DNA of 64,000 bases from assembly GCA_024711345.1 (NCBI GenBank), contig JANJTA010000032.1:186001-250000 (forward strand), read 5' to 3'. A model generated the notes under the pieces. That model was not told where the DNA came from and made no database searches. It saw nothing but the letters and a program-made list of their open reading frames with translations. The position numbers and the translations under genes were made by a program. Within the stretch, counting starts at the first letter, position 1. Each line of letters opens with the position of its first letter. The stretch comes from Rhodanobacter sp. GTDB lineage: Bacteria; Pseudomonadota; Gammaproteobacteria; Xanthomonadales; Rhodanobacteraceae. Of this stretch, positions 28,353-38,200 are shown piece by piece.

Positions 28353-29390
28353 TTACGCCAGCGACCAGCCGATGCTGCCGCCGGCGCGCATCGGCACGCA
28401 GCTGCTGCCGGCCAGCGGATAAGCCTGCGGCACGCTCCACGGCGTGCGCTCGAGCGCGATGCGATCGGTGTTGCGCGGCAAGCGGTAGAAGTCCGCGCCG
28501 TGGAAGCTGGCGAATGCTTCGAATCGGTCCAGCCGACCGGCCTGCTCGAACGCCTCGGCATACAGCTCCAGCGCCGCATGCGCGGTATACAGCCCCGCAC
28601 AGCCGCAGGCGGCCTCCTTCGCCTCGCGCGGATGCGGCGCGCTGTCGGTACCCAGGAAGAAGTGCGGGTCGCCGCTGGTGGCCGCCTGCACCAGCGCAGC
28701 GCGATGCGTCTCGCGCTTGAGGATCGGCGCACAGTAATGGTGCGGGCGGATGCCACCCTCGAACAGCGCGTTGCGGTTGAGCAGCAGGTGGTGCGCGGTG
28801 ATGGTGGCCGCCACATTGGCCGGTGCGCCGGCGACGAACTCGGCCGCATCGCGCGTGGTGATGTGCTCCAGCACCATGCGCAGCGCCGGGAAGCGCTCGC
28901 GCAGCGGCAACAGGTGGCGTTCGATGAAGACCCGCTCGCGGTCGAAGATGTCGACATCCGGGTCGGTGACCTCGCCGTGCATCAACAGCGGCAGCTCGTG
29001 CCGCTCCATCGCCTCGATCACGCGATACACGCGCGACAGCTCGCGCACGCCGGAATCGGAGTTGGTGGTGGCGCCGGCCGGATAGTACTTCACCGCGAAC
29101 ACGCTGCCACTGGCCCTGGCGCGGGCGATTTCCTCCACCGGCGTGTTCTCGGTGAGGTACAGCGTCATCAGCGGCTGGAAGCGCGCGCCCGTCGGCAGGC
29201 TGGCGAGGATGCGCCGACGATAGTCCTCGGCTTGCGCCACGGTGGTCACCGGCGGCTTCAGGTTCGGCATCACGATCGCGCGCGCGAAGCGCCGCGCGGT
29301 GTGGCCGATCACCGAAGCCAGCGCATCGCCGTCGCGCAGGTGCAGGTGCCAGTCGTCGGGGCGGGTGATTTCTATGCGCGTTGGCGTCAT
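28353..29390 (-). CDS. pyrC: dihydroorotase (class II, E. coli PyrC type)
   Basis: 345 residues, nearly the length of E. coli PyrC. Zinc and substrate residues are in [23 protein letters not shown] (the lysine that becomes carboxylated), [14 protein letters not shown] and [10 protein letters not shown]. It cyclises carbamoyl aspartate to dihydroorotate in pyrimidine synthesis. The start at 29390 is taken because the frame upstream runs into repeat DNA. If transcription begins beyond the repeat field, the mRNA leader would contain the GGA-loop hairpin array at 29.5-29.8 kb. Confidence 0.94.
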   Translation of the reverse strand: MTPTRIEITRPDDWHLHLRDGDALASVIGHTARRFARAIVMPNLKPPVTTVAQAEDYRRRILASLPTGARFQPLMTLYLTENTPVEEIARARASGSVFAVKYYPAGATTNSDSGVRELSRVYRVIEAMERHELPLLMHGEVTDPDVDIFDRERVFIERHLLPLRERFPALRMVLEHITTRDAAEFVAGAPANVAATITAHHLLLNRNALFEGGIRPHHYCAPILKRETHRAALVQAATSGDPHFFLGTDSAPHPREAKEAACGCAGLYTAHAALELYAEAFEQAGRLDRFEAFASFHGADFYRLPRNTDRIALERTPWSVPQAYPLAGSSCVPMRAGGSIGWSLA

Positions 29391-29510
29391 GACTGGCGAG
29401 CCTGGGTTGCGATCGGAGACCGTAATGGTATCGCGGGGGCGTACTTCGGTTCTCCGCCGGGCGGCCTGCTGGTTTGCTGGTTTGCTATCAAGAGCAAGGA
29501 CAAGAGCGTT

Positions 29511-29766
29511 CGCCCTCCTTCGGAGGGCGAGGTACTTCTCTTTTGCTTGTCCAAAAGAGAAGTACCCAAGAGAAAACGACACCCCGCTTCCGCGCCTTGT
29601 GGGCATCCTGCCCACAAGGTTCGCGGCCGGGCTACGGGGTTTGTCGACAGGGCATCCTGCCCTGGCGACAAACTGGTTCGCATCCATGCGAACCACCCTT
29701 CGGGCTTTTCCTCCGCCCGCCCGCCGCTGCAGAGGGGACCTGAAGAGCAGCGCGCATCCTGCGCGC
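29511..29766 (-). repeat. array of hairpins with GGA loops, minus-strand orientation (composite intergenic repeat, left copy)
   Basis: Read on the minus strand, successive hairpins are: 29766-29750 GCGCGCA-GGA-TGCGCGC; 29694-29675 GGTTCGCA-TGGA-TGCGAACC; 29673-29639 with inner CAGGGCA-GGA-TGCCCTG; 29619-29595, an 11-base stem with loop GGA; 29566-29531 GGTACTTCTCTTTT with loop GGACAAGC. A last hairpin (29529-29511) has loop GAA. Stems are unrelated to each other but five of six loops contain GGA. No convincing protein: open frames here are low-quality by-products. Confidence 0.75.
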
Positions 29767-29801
29767 ACTTTTCAGAAGAGCCAAATCGGAGCGAGAGCGA
29801 A

Positions 29802-29830
29802 GCCACAGCAAATCGACGCTTTGCTGTGGC
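29802..29830. repeat. symmetrical hairpin at the centre of the repeat field
   Basis: A perfect 11-base stem GCCACAGCAAA / TTTGCTGTGGC with a 7-base loop, lying between the two oppositely oriented arrays. Confidence 0.7.
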
Positions 29831-29858
29831 TACTGCTTTTCAGCTACATCACAGGGTG

Positions 29859-30113
29859 CGGGCCAGGATGGCCCGCTGCTCCACCCGGGGTCCCTTGCGC
29901 GGCGGTGAGCCGGGGTCGACAGGCCGCGCAGCGGGCATCGGCAGGGATGCCGATGCCTTTTCGCCCGGACAGGAGTCCGGTCGAAAAGCCCGGCCCCGAC
30001 TCACGGACTTGCCGCCCATGGATGGGCGGCAAGCGCCAAGCGGGGTACTCTTTCTCTTTGGTTACTTTCTCTTTGAGCACGCAAAGAGAAAGTGACTCGG
30101 GCGCCATTGGCGC
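29859..30113 (+). repeat. array of hairpins with GGA loops, plus-strand orientation (composite intergenic repeat, right copy)
   Basis: On the plus strand: 29859-29875 CGGGCCA-GGA-TGGCCCG; 29934-29957 GGCATCGGCA-GGGA-TGCCGATGCC; 29958-29987 with inner CCGGAC-AGGA-GTCCGG; 30008-30033 CTTGCCGCCCA-TGGA-TGGGCGGCAAG; 30064-30093, a 12-base stem ACTTTCTCTTTG with loop AGCACG; 30101-30113 GCGCCA-T-TGGCGC. The order of elements and the terminal CTTTCTCTTT...AAAGAGAAAG module mirror the left array on the opposite strand. Confidence 0.75.
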
Positions 30114-30172
30114 ACGAAAGCTCTTGCTTTCACGAAAGCCAAGGCTCACGGCACAACGAATCTGGTTTCGCG

Positions 30173-30676
30173 CTAGAACTTCCCGCAAATTTCAATCCGT
30201 TTGCGAGCGCCCTCCTCACCTATCAAGAGCGCCAAACAATAATCGTGTAGTTCGTGTGTGAACCTCTTCGCCAACGAAGAAATCAAGGACCAGAACGGGA
30301 GTTCCTTGACCCCGATCTTTATGTAACGGAGCTCATGCGTCTCGTAATGCCTACTCAAACTAGACACTAGTTGTCGGTCAAGGTCATCGAGCGAAACCAA
30401 GGTGTTGAGGCCGAGGCTTTCGGCCTCCGCGATCAGGTTACTGAGGTTGTGTCCAAGTAGCGGTCCACGCAGCCGACTGTTCCTTAAGCCCTTCGAGAGC
30501 AAATAGGCCTTCAGGCTCAGCTCAATCGATTGGGCAATGAGATGGTAAGCGGGCATCAGCAACCTGCTCTCCAGTGGATTGCAGTCACCGATCACTCGTT
30601 CGGCAGCAATGCGGTAATACTCCGCGTAGCGCAGCGTGCCGAACGACGAGGGCTCATTAATTTCATCGTCAATCAC
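30173..30676 (-). CDS. HEPN-like hypothetical protein, lower-GC than neighbours
   Basis: 167 residues, all-helical in appearance. The segment MPAYHLIAQSIELSLKAYLLSKG followed by GHNLSNLIAEAESLGL resembles small HEPN-fold proteins, several of which are RNases or toxin/defence components. A clear catalytic RX4-6H motif is not evident, so activity is uncertain. The start is GTG at 30676 with a GAGG-like site upstream. Its G+C (about 50-55 %) and use of A/T-ending codons stand out against the 70 % neighbourhood, and it is flanked by the repeat field, which suggests acquisition by transfer. No partner gene is adjacent. Confidence 0.6.
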   Translation of the reverse strand: MIDDEINEPSSFGTLRYAEYYRIAAERVIGDCNPLESRLLMPAYHLIAQSIELSLKAYLLSKGLRNSRLRGPLLGHNLSNLIAEAESLGLNTLVSLDDLDRQLVSSLSRHYETHELRYIKIGVKELPFWSLISSLAKRFTHELHDYCLALLIGEEGARKRIEICGKF

Positions 30677-30724
30677 GCAGATGACCTCAGAGAATCGACA
30701 TGCCCTACTACTTCGCTGCCTCGG

Positions 30725-31810
<1,086 letters not shown>

Positions 31811-31830
31811 TCACGCCGCCAGGAAGTTCC

Positions 31831-32847
31831 ATGAGCCAGCCCAGCCACGTCCCCACCCTGCTCGTCGATCTCGGCGGCACCAACGTCCGTTTCGGGGTGG
31901 CCGATCCTTCGCGCGACCAGCCTCTGCTGAGCGACAGCATCCGGCGCTATCGCGTCGCCGAGCACGCTTCGCTGGTCGCGACTGCGCAGCAGTACCTGGC
32001 CGACACCGGCCTCAAGGTGAGTCGCGCCATCGTGGCCGCGGCCGGGCGCATCGTCGACGGCGAGACGGTCAAGGTCACCAACAACCCGTGGGCGATCTCG
32101 GCGCAGCAGACCGCCGCCGCGCTGGGCCTGGAGTACGTGCACCTGGTCAACGACTTCGCCGCGCAGAGCATGGCGGTGACCCTGCTGCAGGGCAGCGACC
32201 TGGTCGACGTGGGCACGGTGCCGCGCCCGGTGGTGGGCGCGGAGAACGAGCAGACCTTCGCCGTGGTCGGTCCCGGCACCGGCCTGGGCGTGGGCGGCCT
32301 GCTGGTGCGCGGCGGCCACTGCAGCGTGCTGCAGACGGAGGGGGGCCACGCCGGCTTCGCCGCGCACACGCCGGAAGACATCGCCATCCTCGACTACCTC
32401 AACCACAAGTACGGCCGCGTCTCCAACGAGCGGCTGATCTGCGGCCAGGGCCTGGTAAACCTGTACGACGCGATCTGCCACATGGTCGGCGCGACGCCCG
32501 ACGCACTCAGGCCCGAAGACATCACCGCCCGCGCGAAGGACGGCAGCTGTTCGCTGTGCACGCGCACGGTGGAAACCTTCGCCGGCATCTTCGGCAGCGT
32601 GGCCGGCGACCTGGTGCTCACGCTGGGCGCCTGGGACGGCGTCTACCTCACCGGCGGGCTGATCCCGGTGCTGCTGCCGTGGCTGGAGCGCGGCCGCTTC
32701 CGCGAACGCTTCGAGGCCAAGGGCCGCTTCCGCGACATCATGGAAAAGGTGCCGACCCAGGCCATCATGAACCCGGAGCCGGGCCTGCTCGGCGCGGCGG
32801 CGCTGGCGGTGCTGGAGTCGGGGCGCACGCTGCTGCCATCGCGCTAG
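31831..32847 (+). CDS. glk: glucokinase
   Basis: 338 residues, Glk family (not ROK). The phosphate-binding LLVDLGGTNVRFGVAD lies near residue 10. TNNPWAIS, VNDFAAQSMAV (catalytic Asp), VGPGTGLGVGGL and TEGGHAGFA follow, with GVYLTGGLIP at the C-terminus. It phosphorylates glucose to glucose-6-phosphate in the cytoplasm. AGGAAG precedes the ATG. It is divergent from hemB and followed by an exported protein and a phosphosugar-type HAD phosphatase gene. Confidence 0.94.
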   Translation: MSQPSHVPTLLVDLGGTNVRFGVADPSRDQPLLSDSIRRYRVAEHASLVATAQQYLADTGLKVSRAIVAAAGRIVDGETVKVTNNPWAISAQQTAAALGLEYVHLVNDFAAQSMAVTLLQGSDLVDVGTVPRPVVGAENEQTFAVVGPGTGLGVGGLLVRGGHCSVLQTEGGHAGFAAHTPEDIAILDYLNHKYGRVSNERLICGQGLVNLYDAICHMVGATPDALRPEDITARAKDGSCSLCTRTVETFAGIFGSVAGDLVLTLGAWDGVYLTGGLIPVLLPWLERGRFRERFEAKGRFRDIMEKVPTQAIMNPEPGLLGAAALAVLESGRTLLPSR

Positions 32848-32903
32848 CCCGCCGCAGCGCGACGCTCGGCGCGTATCCTTCCGACGCCATGCGAGGAACA
32901 GGC

Positions 32904-34145
32904 ATGCCACGCGTCACCCTCACCCACCTGCTGCTTGTGCTGGGGTGGGCGCTGCCGTTGGCCGCGCTGGCGGCGGAACCACCGGCGGCCGGCAGCACCC
33001 GCCACGCGGCCATGGCCATGCCGACCACGCCGATCACCTCGCGCGCGGCGCTGGACGCCTACCTGCGCGACACGCCGCCGGCGCAGTCGCCGCTGAACTG
33101 GCTAACGCCGGGCGCACGGCGTCGCTTTCTCGACAGCCTGGTGTACCGCGAGCACGGCCTGGGCGGCCTGAGCCTCGCCGACCTGCGCTACGAACTCACC
33201 CGCGAACAGGCCTATACCCTGCTGCGCCTGTTCGGCGCGCAGGGCTACGCCGTCGATCTGGATGCGCTGAGCACGCCGCGCGCCGCCACGGACGGACCCG
33301 CGCCCAGCGCGCTGGAGGCGGCCTACGAACGCCTGCTGACGGCGACCACGCAGGCCAATGGCCTCGACGCACAAGCGCAGGCCGTCGCACGCAGCTATGG
33401 CACGGATCTCGCGCCGGCACAGGCCGAGGCCGCGTTGCGCGCGCGGGGCGACCGCGACATGGAATTCCTGTTCCGCGCGGCGGACCTGGCCTGGCGCACC
33501 ACCGGCCAGGCGCGCTACCTCGCCGACCTGCGCCGCGACTTCGCCGAACTCGAGCGCCGCCGGCGCGTCGACCGCCCGCACCTCGCCGACTTCCACGATG
33601 CCTTGCTCATCGCGCACCGCGACGACGAGGCGCGCGCGCTGCTGGCCGCCCATCCCGAAGCCGGGCGCAAGCCGCCGCCGTCGATGCGCTCATTCAGCCG
33701 CATCCGCAGCGGCCAGCCCAGCCTGTGGATCGTCCCACCGGACGCACGCGCGCGCGAGCTGGTGCGCTTCCGCTTCAACCTGCGCGCCCCGGCACAGGTG
33801 ATCGTGCTGGCCTCGACCGGCTGTCACTTCTCCGCCAACGCCGCGCGCGACATCGAGGCCGATCCGCTGCTGCGCGAGCTGTTCCGCGAATACGCGCAAT
33901 GGGTGGCGCCGCCCGACGAGGTTACCGCCTATGACGCCGTGCGCGAGTGGAACCAGGCGCATCCCGCGCTGCGGCTCGGCATCGCCTACGACAACGCCAG
34001 CCTGCCGATGGTCGAGCGCGTCGAGACGCCGGTGTTCTACTTCCTCGACCACGGCAGCGTCATCGACACCGTGGTCGGCTGGCCACCCGGCGGCAACCTC
34101 GACGCGATCCGGCGCGGCCTGCGCCGGATCGACCTGCTGCGCTGA
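32904..34145 (+). CDS. exported protein with C-terminal CXXS thioredoxin-like domain
   Basis: 413 residues starting at 32904 (GAGGA seven bases upstream; an ATG at 32889 lacks one). A signal peptide (LLLVLGWALPLAALA) leads into an alpha-helical, tetratricopeptide-like region (about 45-260). Residues about 290-410 look like a thioredoxin fold: strand VIVLASTGCHFS, then a cis-Pro-type 'VETPVFYFLD' and 'GSVIDTVVGW'. The redox motif is C-H-F-S, a single cysteine. CXXS proteins usually act by mixed disulfides or isomerisation rather than reduction. I recognise no named family; periplasmic location is inferred. Confidence 0.65.
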   Translation: MPRVTLTHLLLVLGWALPLAALAAEPPAAGSTRHAAMAMPTTPITSRAALDAYLRDTPPAQSPLNWLTPGARRRFLDSLVYREHGLGGLSLADLRYELTREQAYTLLRLFGAQGYAVDLDALSTPRAATDGPAPSALEAAYERLLTATTQANGLDAQAQAVARSYGTDLAPAQAEAALRARGDRDMEFLFRAADLAWRTTGQARYLADLRRDFAELERRRRVDRPHLADFHDALLIAHRDDEARALLAAHPEAGRKPPPSMRSFSRIRSGQPSLWIVPPDARARELVRFRFNLRAPAQVIVLASTGCHFSANAARDIEADPLLRELFREYAQWVAPPDEVTAYDAVREWNQAHPALRLGIAYDNASLPMVERVETPVFYFLDHGSVIDTVVGWPPGGNLDAIRRGLRRIDLLR

Positions 34146-34167
34146 CGCAACTTCCACGGAGAAACCC

Positions 34168-34851
34168 ATGCCCCGCCACGACACCGCCTTCCTGTTCGAC
34201 CTCGACGGCACCCTGGTCGACAGCGTCTACCAGCACGTGCTGGCGTGGAAGGAGGCGCTGGACCGCGAGGGCGTGGAGCTGTCGGTATGGCGCATCCACC
34301 GCAAGATCGGCATGAGCGGCGGCCTGTTCGCCAACATCCTGCTGCGCGAGACCGGGCTGGAGATCACCGCCGAGCGCCTCGACCGCCTGCGCCAGTGGCA
34401 CGCCGAGGCGTTCAACCGCCACCACGCCCAGGGTTCGGTGCGGCCGCTGCCCGGCGCACGCGAGTTGCTGGACCAGCTCACCGCGCAGGGCATCCCGTGG
34501 GCGATCGCCACCAGCGGGCGGATGGAAACCGCCGCGCCCAACCTGGCAGCGCTTGGCGTCGATCCGTCGAAGGTGCCGGTGGTGACGCGCGACCAGGTGC
34601 GCCATGCCAAGCCCGACCCGGACCTGTTCCTGGCCGCCGCGGAGCGGCTGGGCGTGGACATCCGGCAGTCGCTGGTGATCGGCGACAGCGTGTGGGACAT
34701 GCTGGCCGCACAGCGCGCCCGCGCGCTCGGTGTGGGCCTGCTGTCGGGCGGCTACGGGCATGCCGAGCTGCAGCAGTCCGGCGCGTTCCGCGTGTACGGG
34801 GATCCGGCCGATCTGCTGCGGCACATCGACGAGGTGGCCGCACGCGACTGA
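34168..34851 (+). CDS. HAD family phosphatase (beta-phosphoglucomutase-like subfamily)
   Basis: 227 residues. HAD motif I is FLFDLDGTLVDSVYQH, motif II ATSGRME, and motif III/IV KPDPDLFLAAAERLG...VIGDSVWDMLAAQRA. The helical cap between residues 20 and 90 puts it in the phosphoglycolate-phosphatase/beta-PGM-like group. The substrate is unknown; proximity to glucokinase suggests a sugar phosphate but is not evidence. ACGGAG lies upstream of the ATG, 22 bases after the preceding stop. Confidence 0.85.
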   Translation: MPRHDTAFLFDLDGTLVDSVYQHVLAWKEALDREGVELSVWRIHRKIGMSGGLFANILLRETGLEITAERLDRLRQWHAEAFNRHHAQGSVRPLPGARELLDQLTAQGIPWAIATSGRMETAAPNLAALGVDPSKVPVVTRDQVRHAKPDPDLFLAAAERLGVDIRQSLVIGDSVWDMLAAQRARALGVGLLSGGYGHAELQQSGAFRVYGDPADLLRHIDEVAARD

Positions 34852-34949
34852 ACCAACTCGCTGAACCGCGCCGCCGCGCGTCATGAAAACTTAATCATCG
34901 CTGCACATACCCGCGGTAGGCTCGCGACCAACTGTCCACGGAGCCTTCC

Positions 34950-35270
34950 ATGCACCGCCTCGTCGCCAGCCTGCCGCTTGCCCTGTTGCTTGCCGCCTGT
35001 TCGCCCTCGCCGGCACCGTCGTCACCCGATGCCGCCGGCCAGGCCGCGCCGGCCAACGCCGCGCTGGGCTCGCCCGAGTGGTATGCCTGGGTCGACCACT
35101 CGCTGCGGATCGGCGACGACGGCCACGGCCCCAGCCACGGTTCGGAGGCGTGGAACCGGGCGGTGCAGGCCAAACTGGGGCAGGAAGCGCCGCAGTCGAA
35201 ACCCGGCTCGCCGGAATGGCAGCAGTCGGTGGACGCGCTGCTGCGCACGCGCCTGCGGCCATCGTCCTGA
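34950..35270 (+). CDS. small lipoprotein
   Basis: 106 residues with a lipoprotein signal (MHRLVASLPLALLLAACSPSP; lipobox LAAC, Cys17), then a proline/alanine linker. Two short similar blocks follow: GSPEWYAWVDHSLRIGD near 40 and GSPEWQQSVDALLRTR near the end. This is an internal repeat of the pattern GSPEW-x-x-x-V-D. I do not recognise a family. Expected in the outer or inner membrane, periplasmic face. The gene ends seven bases before the convergent SNF2 helicase. Confidence 0.75.
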   Translation: MHRLVASLPLALLLAACSPSPAPSSPDAAGQAAPANAALGSPEWYAWVDHSLRIGDDGHGPSHGSEAWNRAVQAKLGQEAPQSKPGSPEWQQSVDALLRTRLRPSS

Positions 35271-35277
35271 GGCAGAC

Positions 35278-38200
35278 TTAGCCCGGCGCCAGCAGCACGT
35301 CCAGGTCGTCCTCGTCGAAGCTGAGCTTGTCGCGGCTGCCGCCGCCTTCGAGCACCGCCGCGGCCAGCTCGGCCTTGCGCTCCTTCAACTGCTCGATGCG
35401 CTCCTCCACCGTGCCCGAGGTGATCAGGCGGAACACGAACACCGGCTTGTCTTGGCCGATGCGGTGCGCACGGTCGCTGGCCTGCGCCTCGGCGGCGGGG
35501 TTCCACCACGGGTCGTAGTGGATCACGGTGTCGGCGGCGGTGAGGTTCAGGCCCACCCCGCCGGCCTTCAGCGAGAGCAGGAAGAGCGGCACTTCGCCAT
35601 TCTGGAAACGCTGCACCGGCTCGGCACGGTCGCGGGTGTCGCCGGTGAGGGTGACGTAGCGGATGCGCCGGCGGTCCAGCTCGGCGGCGATCAGCTTGAG
35701 CATGCCGGTGAACTGCGAGAACAAGAGCACCTTGCGGCCCTCGTCGAGCAGCGCCGGCAGCATGTCCATCAGCAGCTCGAACTTGGCCGATTCGTGCACG
35801 CCGCGCGCCGCTTCCAGTTTCACCAGGCGCGGGTCGCAGCAGACCTGGCGCAGTTTCAGCAACGCGTCCAGCACCACGATGCCGGAATGGGCGATGCCGC
35901 GCTGCGCGATCACCTCGCGCAGTTCCTCCGCCAGCGACAGCCGCAGGCCTTCGTAGAGGTCGCGCTGGCGCCCTTCCAGCACCACGCGGCGGGTGATCTC
36001 GGTCTTCGGCGGCAGCTCCTTCGCCACCTGCGCCTTGCTCCGGCGCAGGATGAACGGCGCGATGCGCAGGTTCAGCCGCTGCTGGCATTCCTCGTCGTGC
36101 TGCTTCTCGATCGGGATGCGATAGAAGCGGCGGAACGCGCCCTCGTCGCCGAGCAAGCCGGGCACCGCCAGGTCGATCTGCGACCACAGCTCGCCCAGGT
36201 GGTTCTCCAGCGGCGTGCCGGTGAGGCAGACGTAGCGCGAGGTGCGCAGGCTGAGCAGCGCGCGGCGCGCCTGCGTGCGCGGATTCTTCACCTGCTGCGC
36301 CTCGTCCAGCACGATCAGCGCGAACGGCTGCTTGCGCAGCGCGACCACGTCGCGCGGCAGCAGCGCGTAGCTGGTCAGCACGATGTCCTGCGCGCCCAGT
36401 TGGGCGAATTCCTCGGCGCGCTGCGGCCCGTGCAGGGTCAGGACATGCAGCATCGGCGCGAAGCGCGCGATCTCCGCCTGCCAATTCGGGATCAGGCTGG
36501 TCGGCACCACGATCAGCGCGGGCTGATTCAAGGCGTCGCCCTGCTTCAACGCCATCAGGTGGGTGATCAGCTGCAGCGTCTTGCCCAGTCCCATGTCGTC
36601 GGCCAGCACGCCGCCGACGCCGGCCTCGGCCAGCGCGTTGAGCCAGCGCAGGCCTTCGCGCTGGTACGGCCGCAGCTCGACGGTGAGCCCGTCGGGCACC
36701 GCGTCGCTCGCCCGCGCGGCGGCGTCGCGCAGGCGCGCGGCGAAACCGAACAGCGGCTCGGCCGCCTCCAGCGTGCCGTCACCGGGCATCGCCGCGGCCA
36801 GTTCCTCCAGCCGGCCGGCCTGCACGCGCGGCAGGTGCAGCTTCTGCCGCGGCTTTTCCAGGTACTCGGCCAACGGCGCCAGCAGACCGCGCAGTTCCTT
36901 CAGGCGCACCGGCACGCGCCGGCGCGCGTCGACCGGCGCATACCACACCGCGTCTTCGGGCTCGTTCGGCGCCGGGCGCAGGTTCAACTGGTGCTCGGCC
37001 AGCGCCTGCGCCACCGCCGGCAGCAGGTTGTGGCGCTCGCCGTCCAGCTCGATGCCGATTTCCAGATCGAACGCATGGTCGTCGGCGTCTTCCACCGCCT
37101 GGCCGTACCAGTGCACCGGACCTTCCAGCACCTCGAACGGGAAGCTCGGCGCGTATTCGACCTGGAAATTTTCTGCTTCGAGCTTCGGCCGCAGCGCCAG
37201 CCAGCGAGCCGGCGTGTTGACCTCCAGCGCCCCGGCGTAGCCGGTGCCGGGGAACAGCCAGGCGTCGTCGGGCAGGGTTTCGGCCACGTCCCACGGCAAG
37301 CCTTCGGTATCCACGCCGGGCGTGAGTCCGGCGCGTTCGAGCTGCTCCATCGCCGACAATTCCTCGGCGCGGCGGCGGGTGATCTCGACCAGCTGGCCGT
37401 TGCGCACGCGCCGCACCAGCGGCTCGCCGCCCCGCGCGGGCAGGCGCTCGCCGACGTAGTCGAAGACCAGCCGCGCGTAGCCCAGCGGCGGCGTGCCGGC
37501 AGCCAGCCGCACGTGCCGGGTCAGCGCGTGCAGGATCAGCACCGGCTTGGGTGCCAACGCCGAGCGGCGCACTTCGTCGAATACCTGCGGCAACGGCACC
37601 CGCGTGGCCAGCCGGCTGCCGGCCAGGCGGTTGCGCAGGCGACGGCCGTGCTCGTGCTTCAGCGGCGGCAGCTCCAGCCAGCGGGTTTCCTCGACCGCCG
37701 CGTCGAAGCGGCCCACGGTGGCGCGCTCGGCGTCGAGGTACCACAGCCCGTCGATGCGCAACAGGCGCTGGCTGTGCGGCAGCACCGGCAGCAGGCGCTG
37801 GCTGCCGTCCGGTTCCAGCTGCCAGTGCCAGTTGAGCGGATGCGACTTGCCGCGCGACAGCCGCAGCCCGGCCACGCCACCGAGGAAGCACGGCGCGGTA
37901 TCCAGGATCTCGGCCAGCAAGGTGTCGCCGACATGGCCACCGAGGCGCGCATAGCTGCGGCCCTTGCGCACGCTCTGCGGCAGACCGAGCATGGTCGCGG
38001 CCAGGCGTTGCTCGTGCGGCTGCAATGGCGACTGCGCCAGGTGCCGGCTGTCCAGCGGCACCGGCCGCGCGTGGCGGCCGTGCTCGACCACCGCCAACAG
38101 CACCGGTGCCACGTCCAGCCGCGCGAACGCCACGCCCTCCTCCGGCATCACTTCCAGGAAAAATCCCAGCACGCCGCGCTCGTCGGCCACGACCGGCTTC

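Noticed and set aside
28218..30261. Several open frames (up to 625 codons) through the pyrC region and repeat field.
   Set aside because: They run antisense to pyrC or through palindromes; their peptides (for example [11 protein letters not shown]) come from the repeats and have no start signals.
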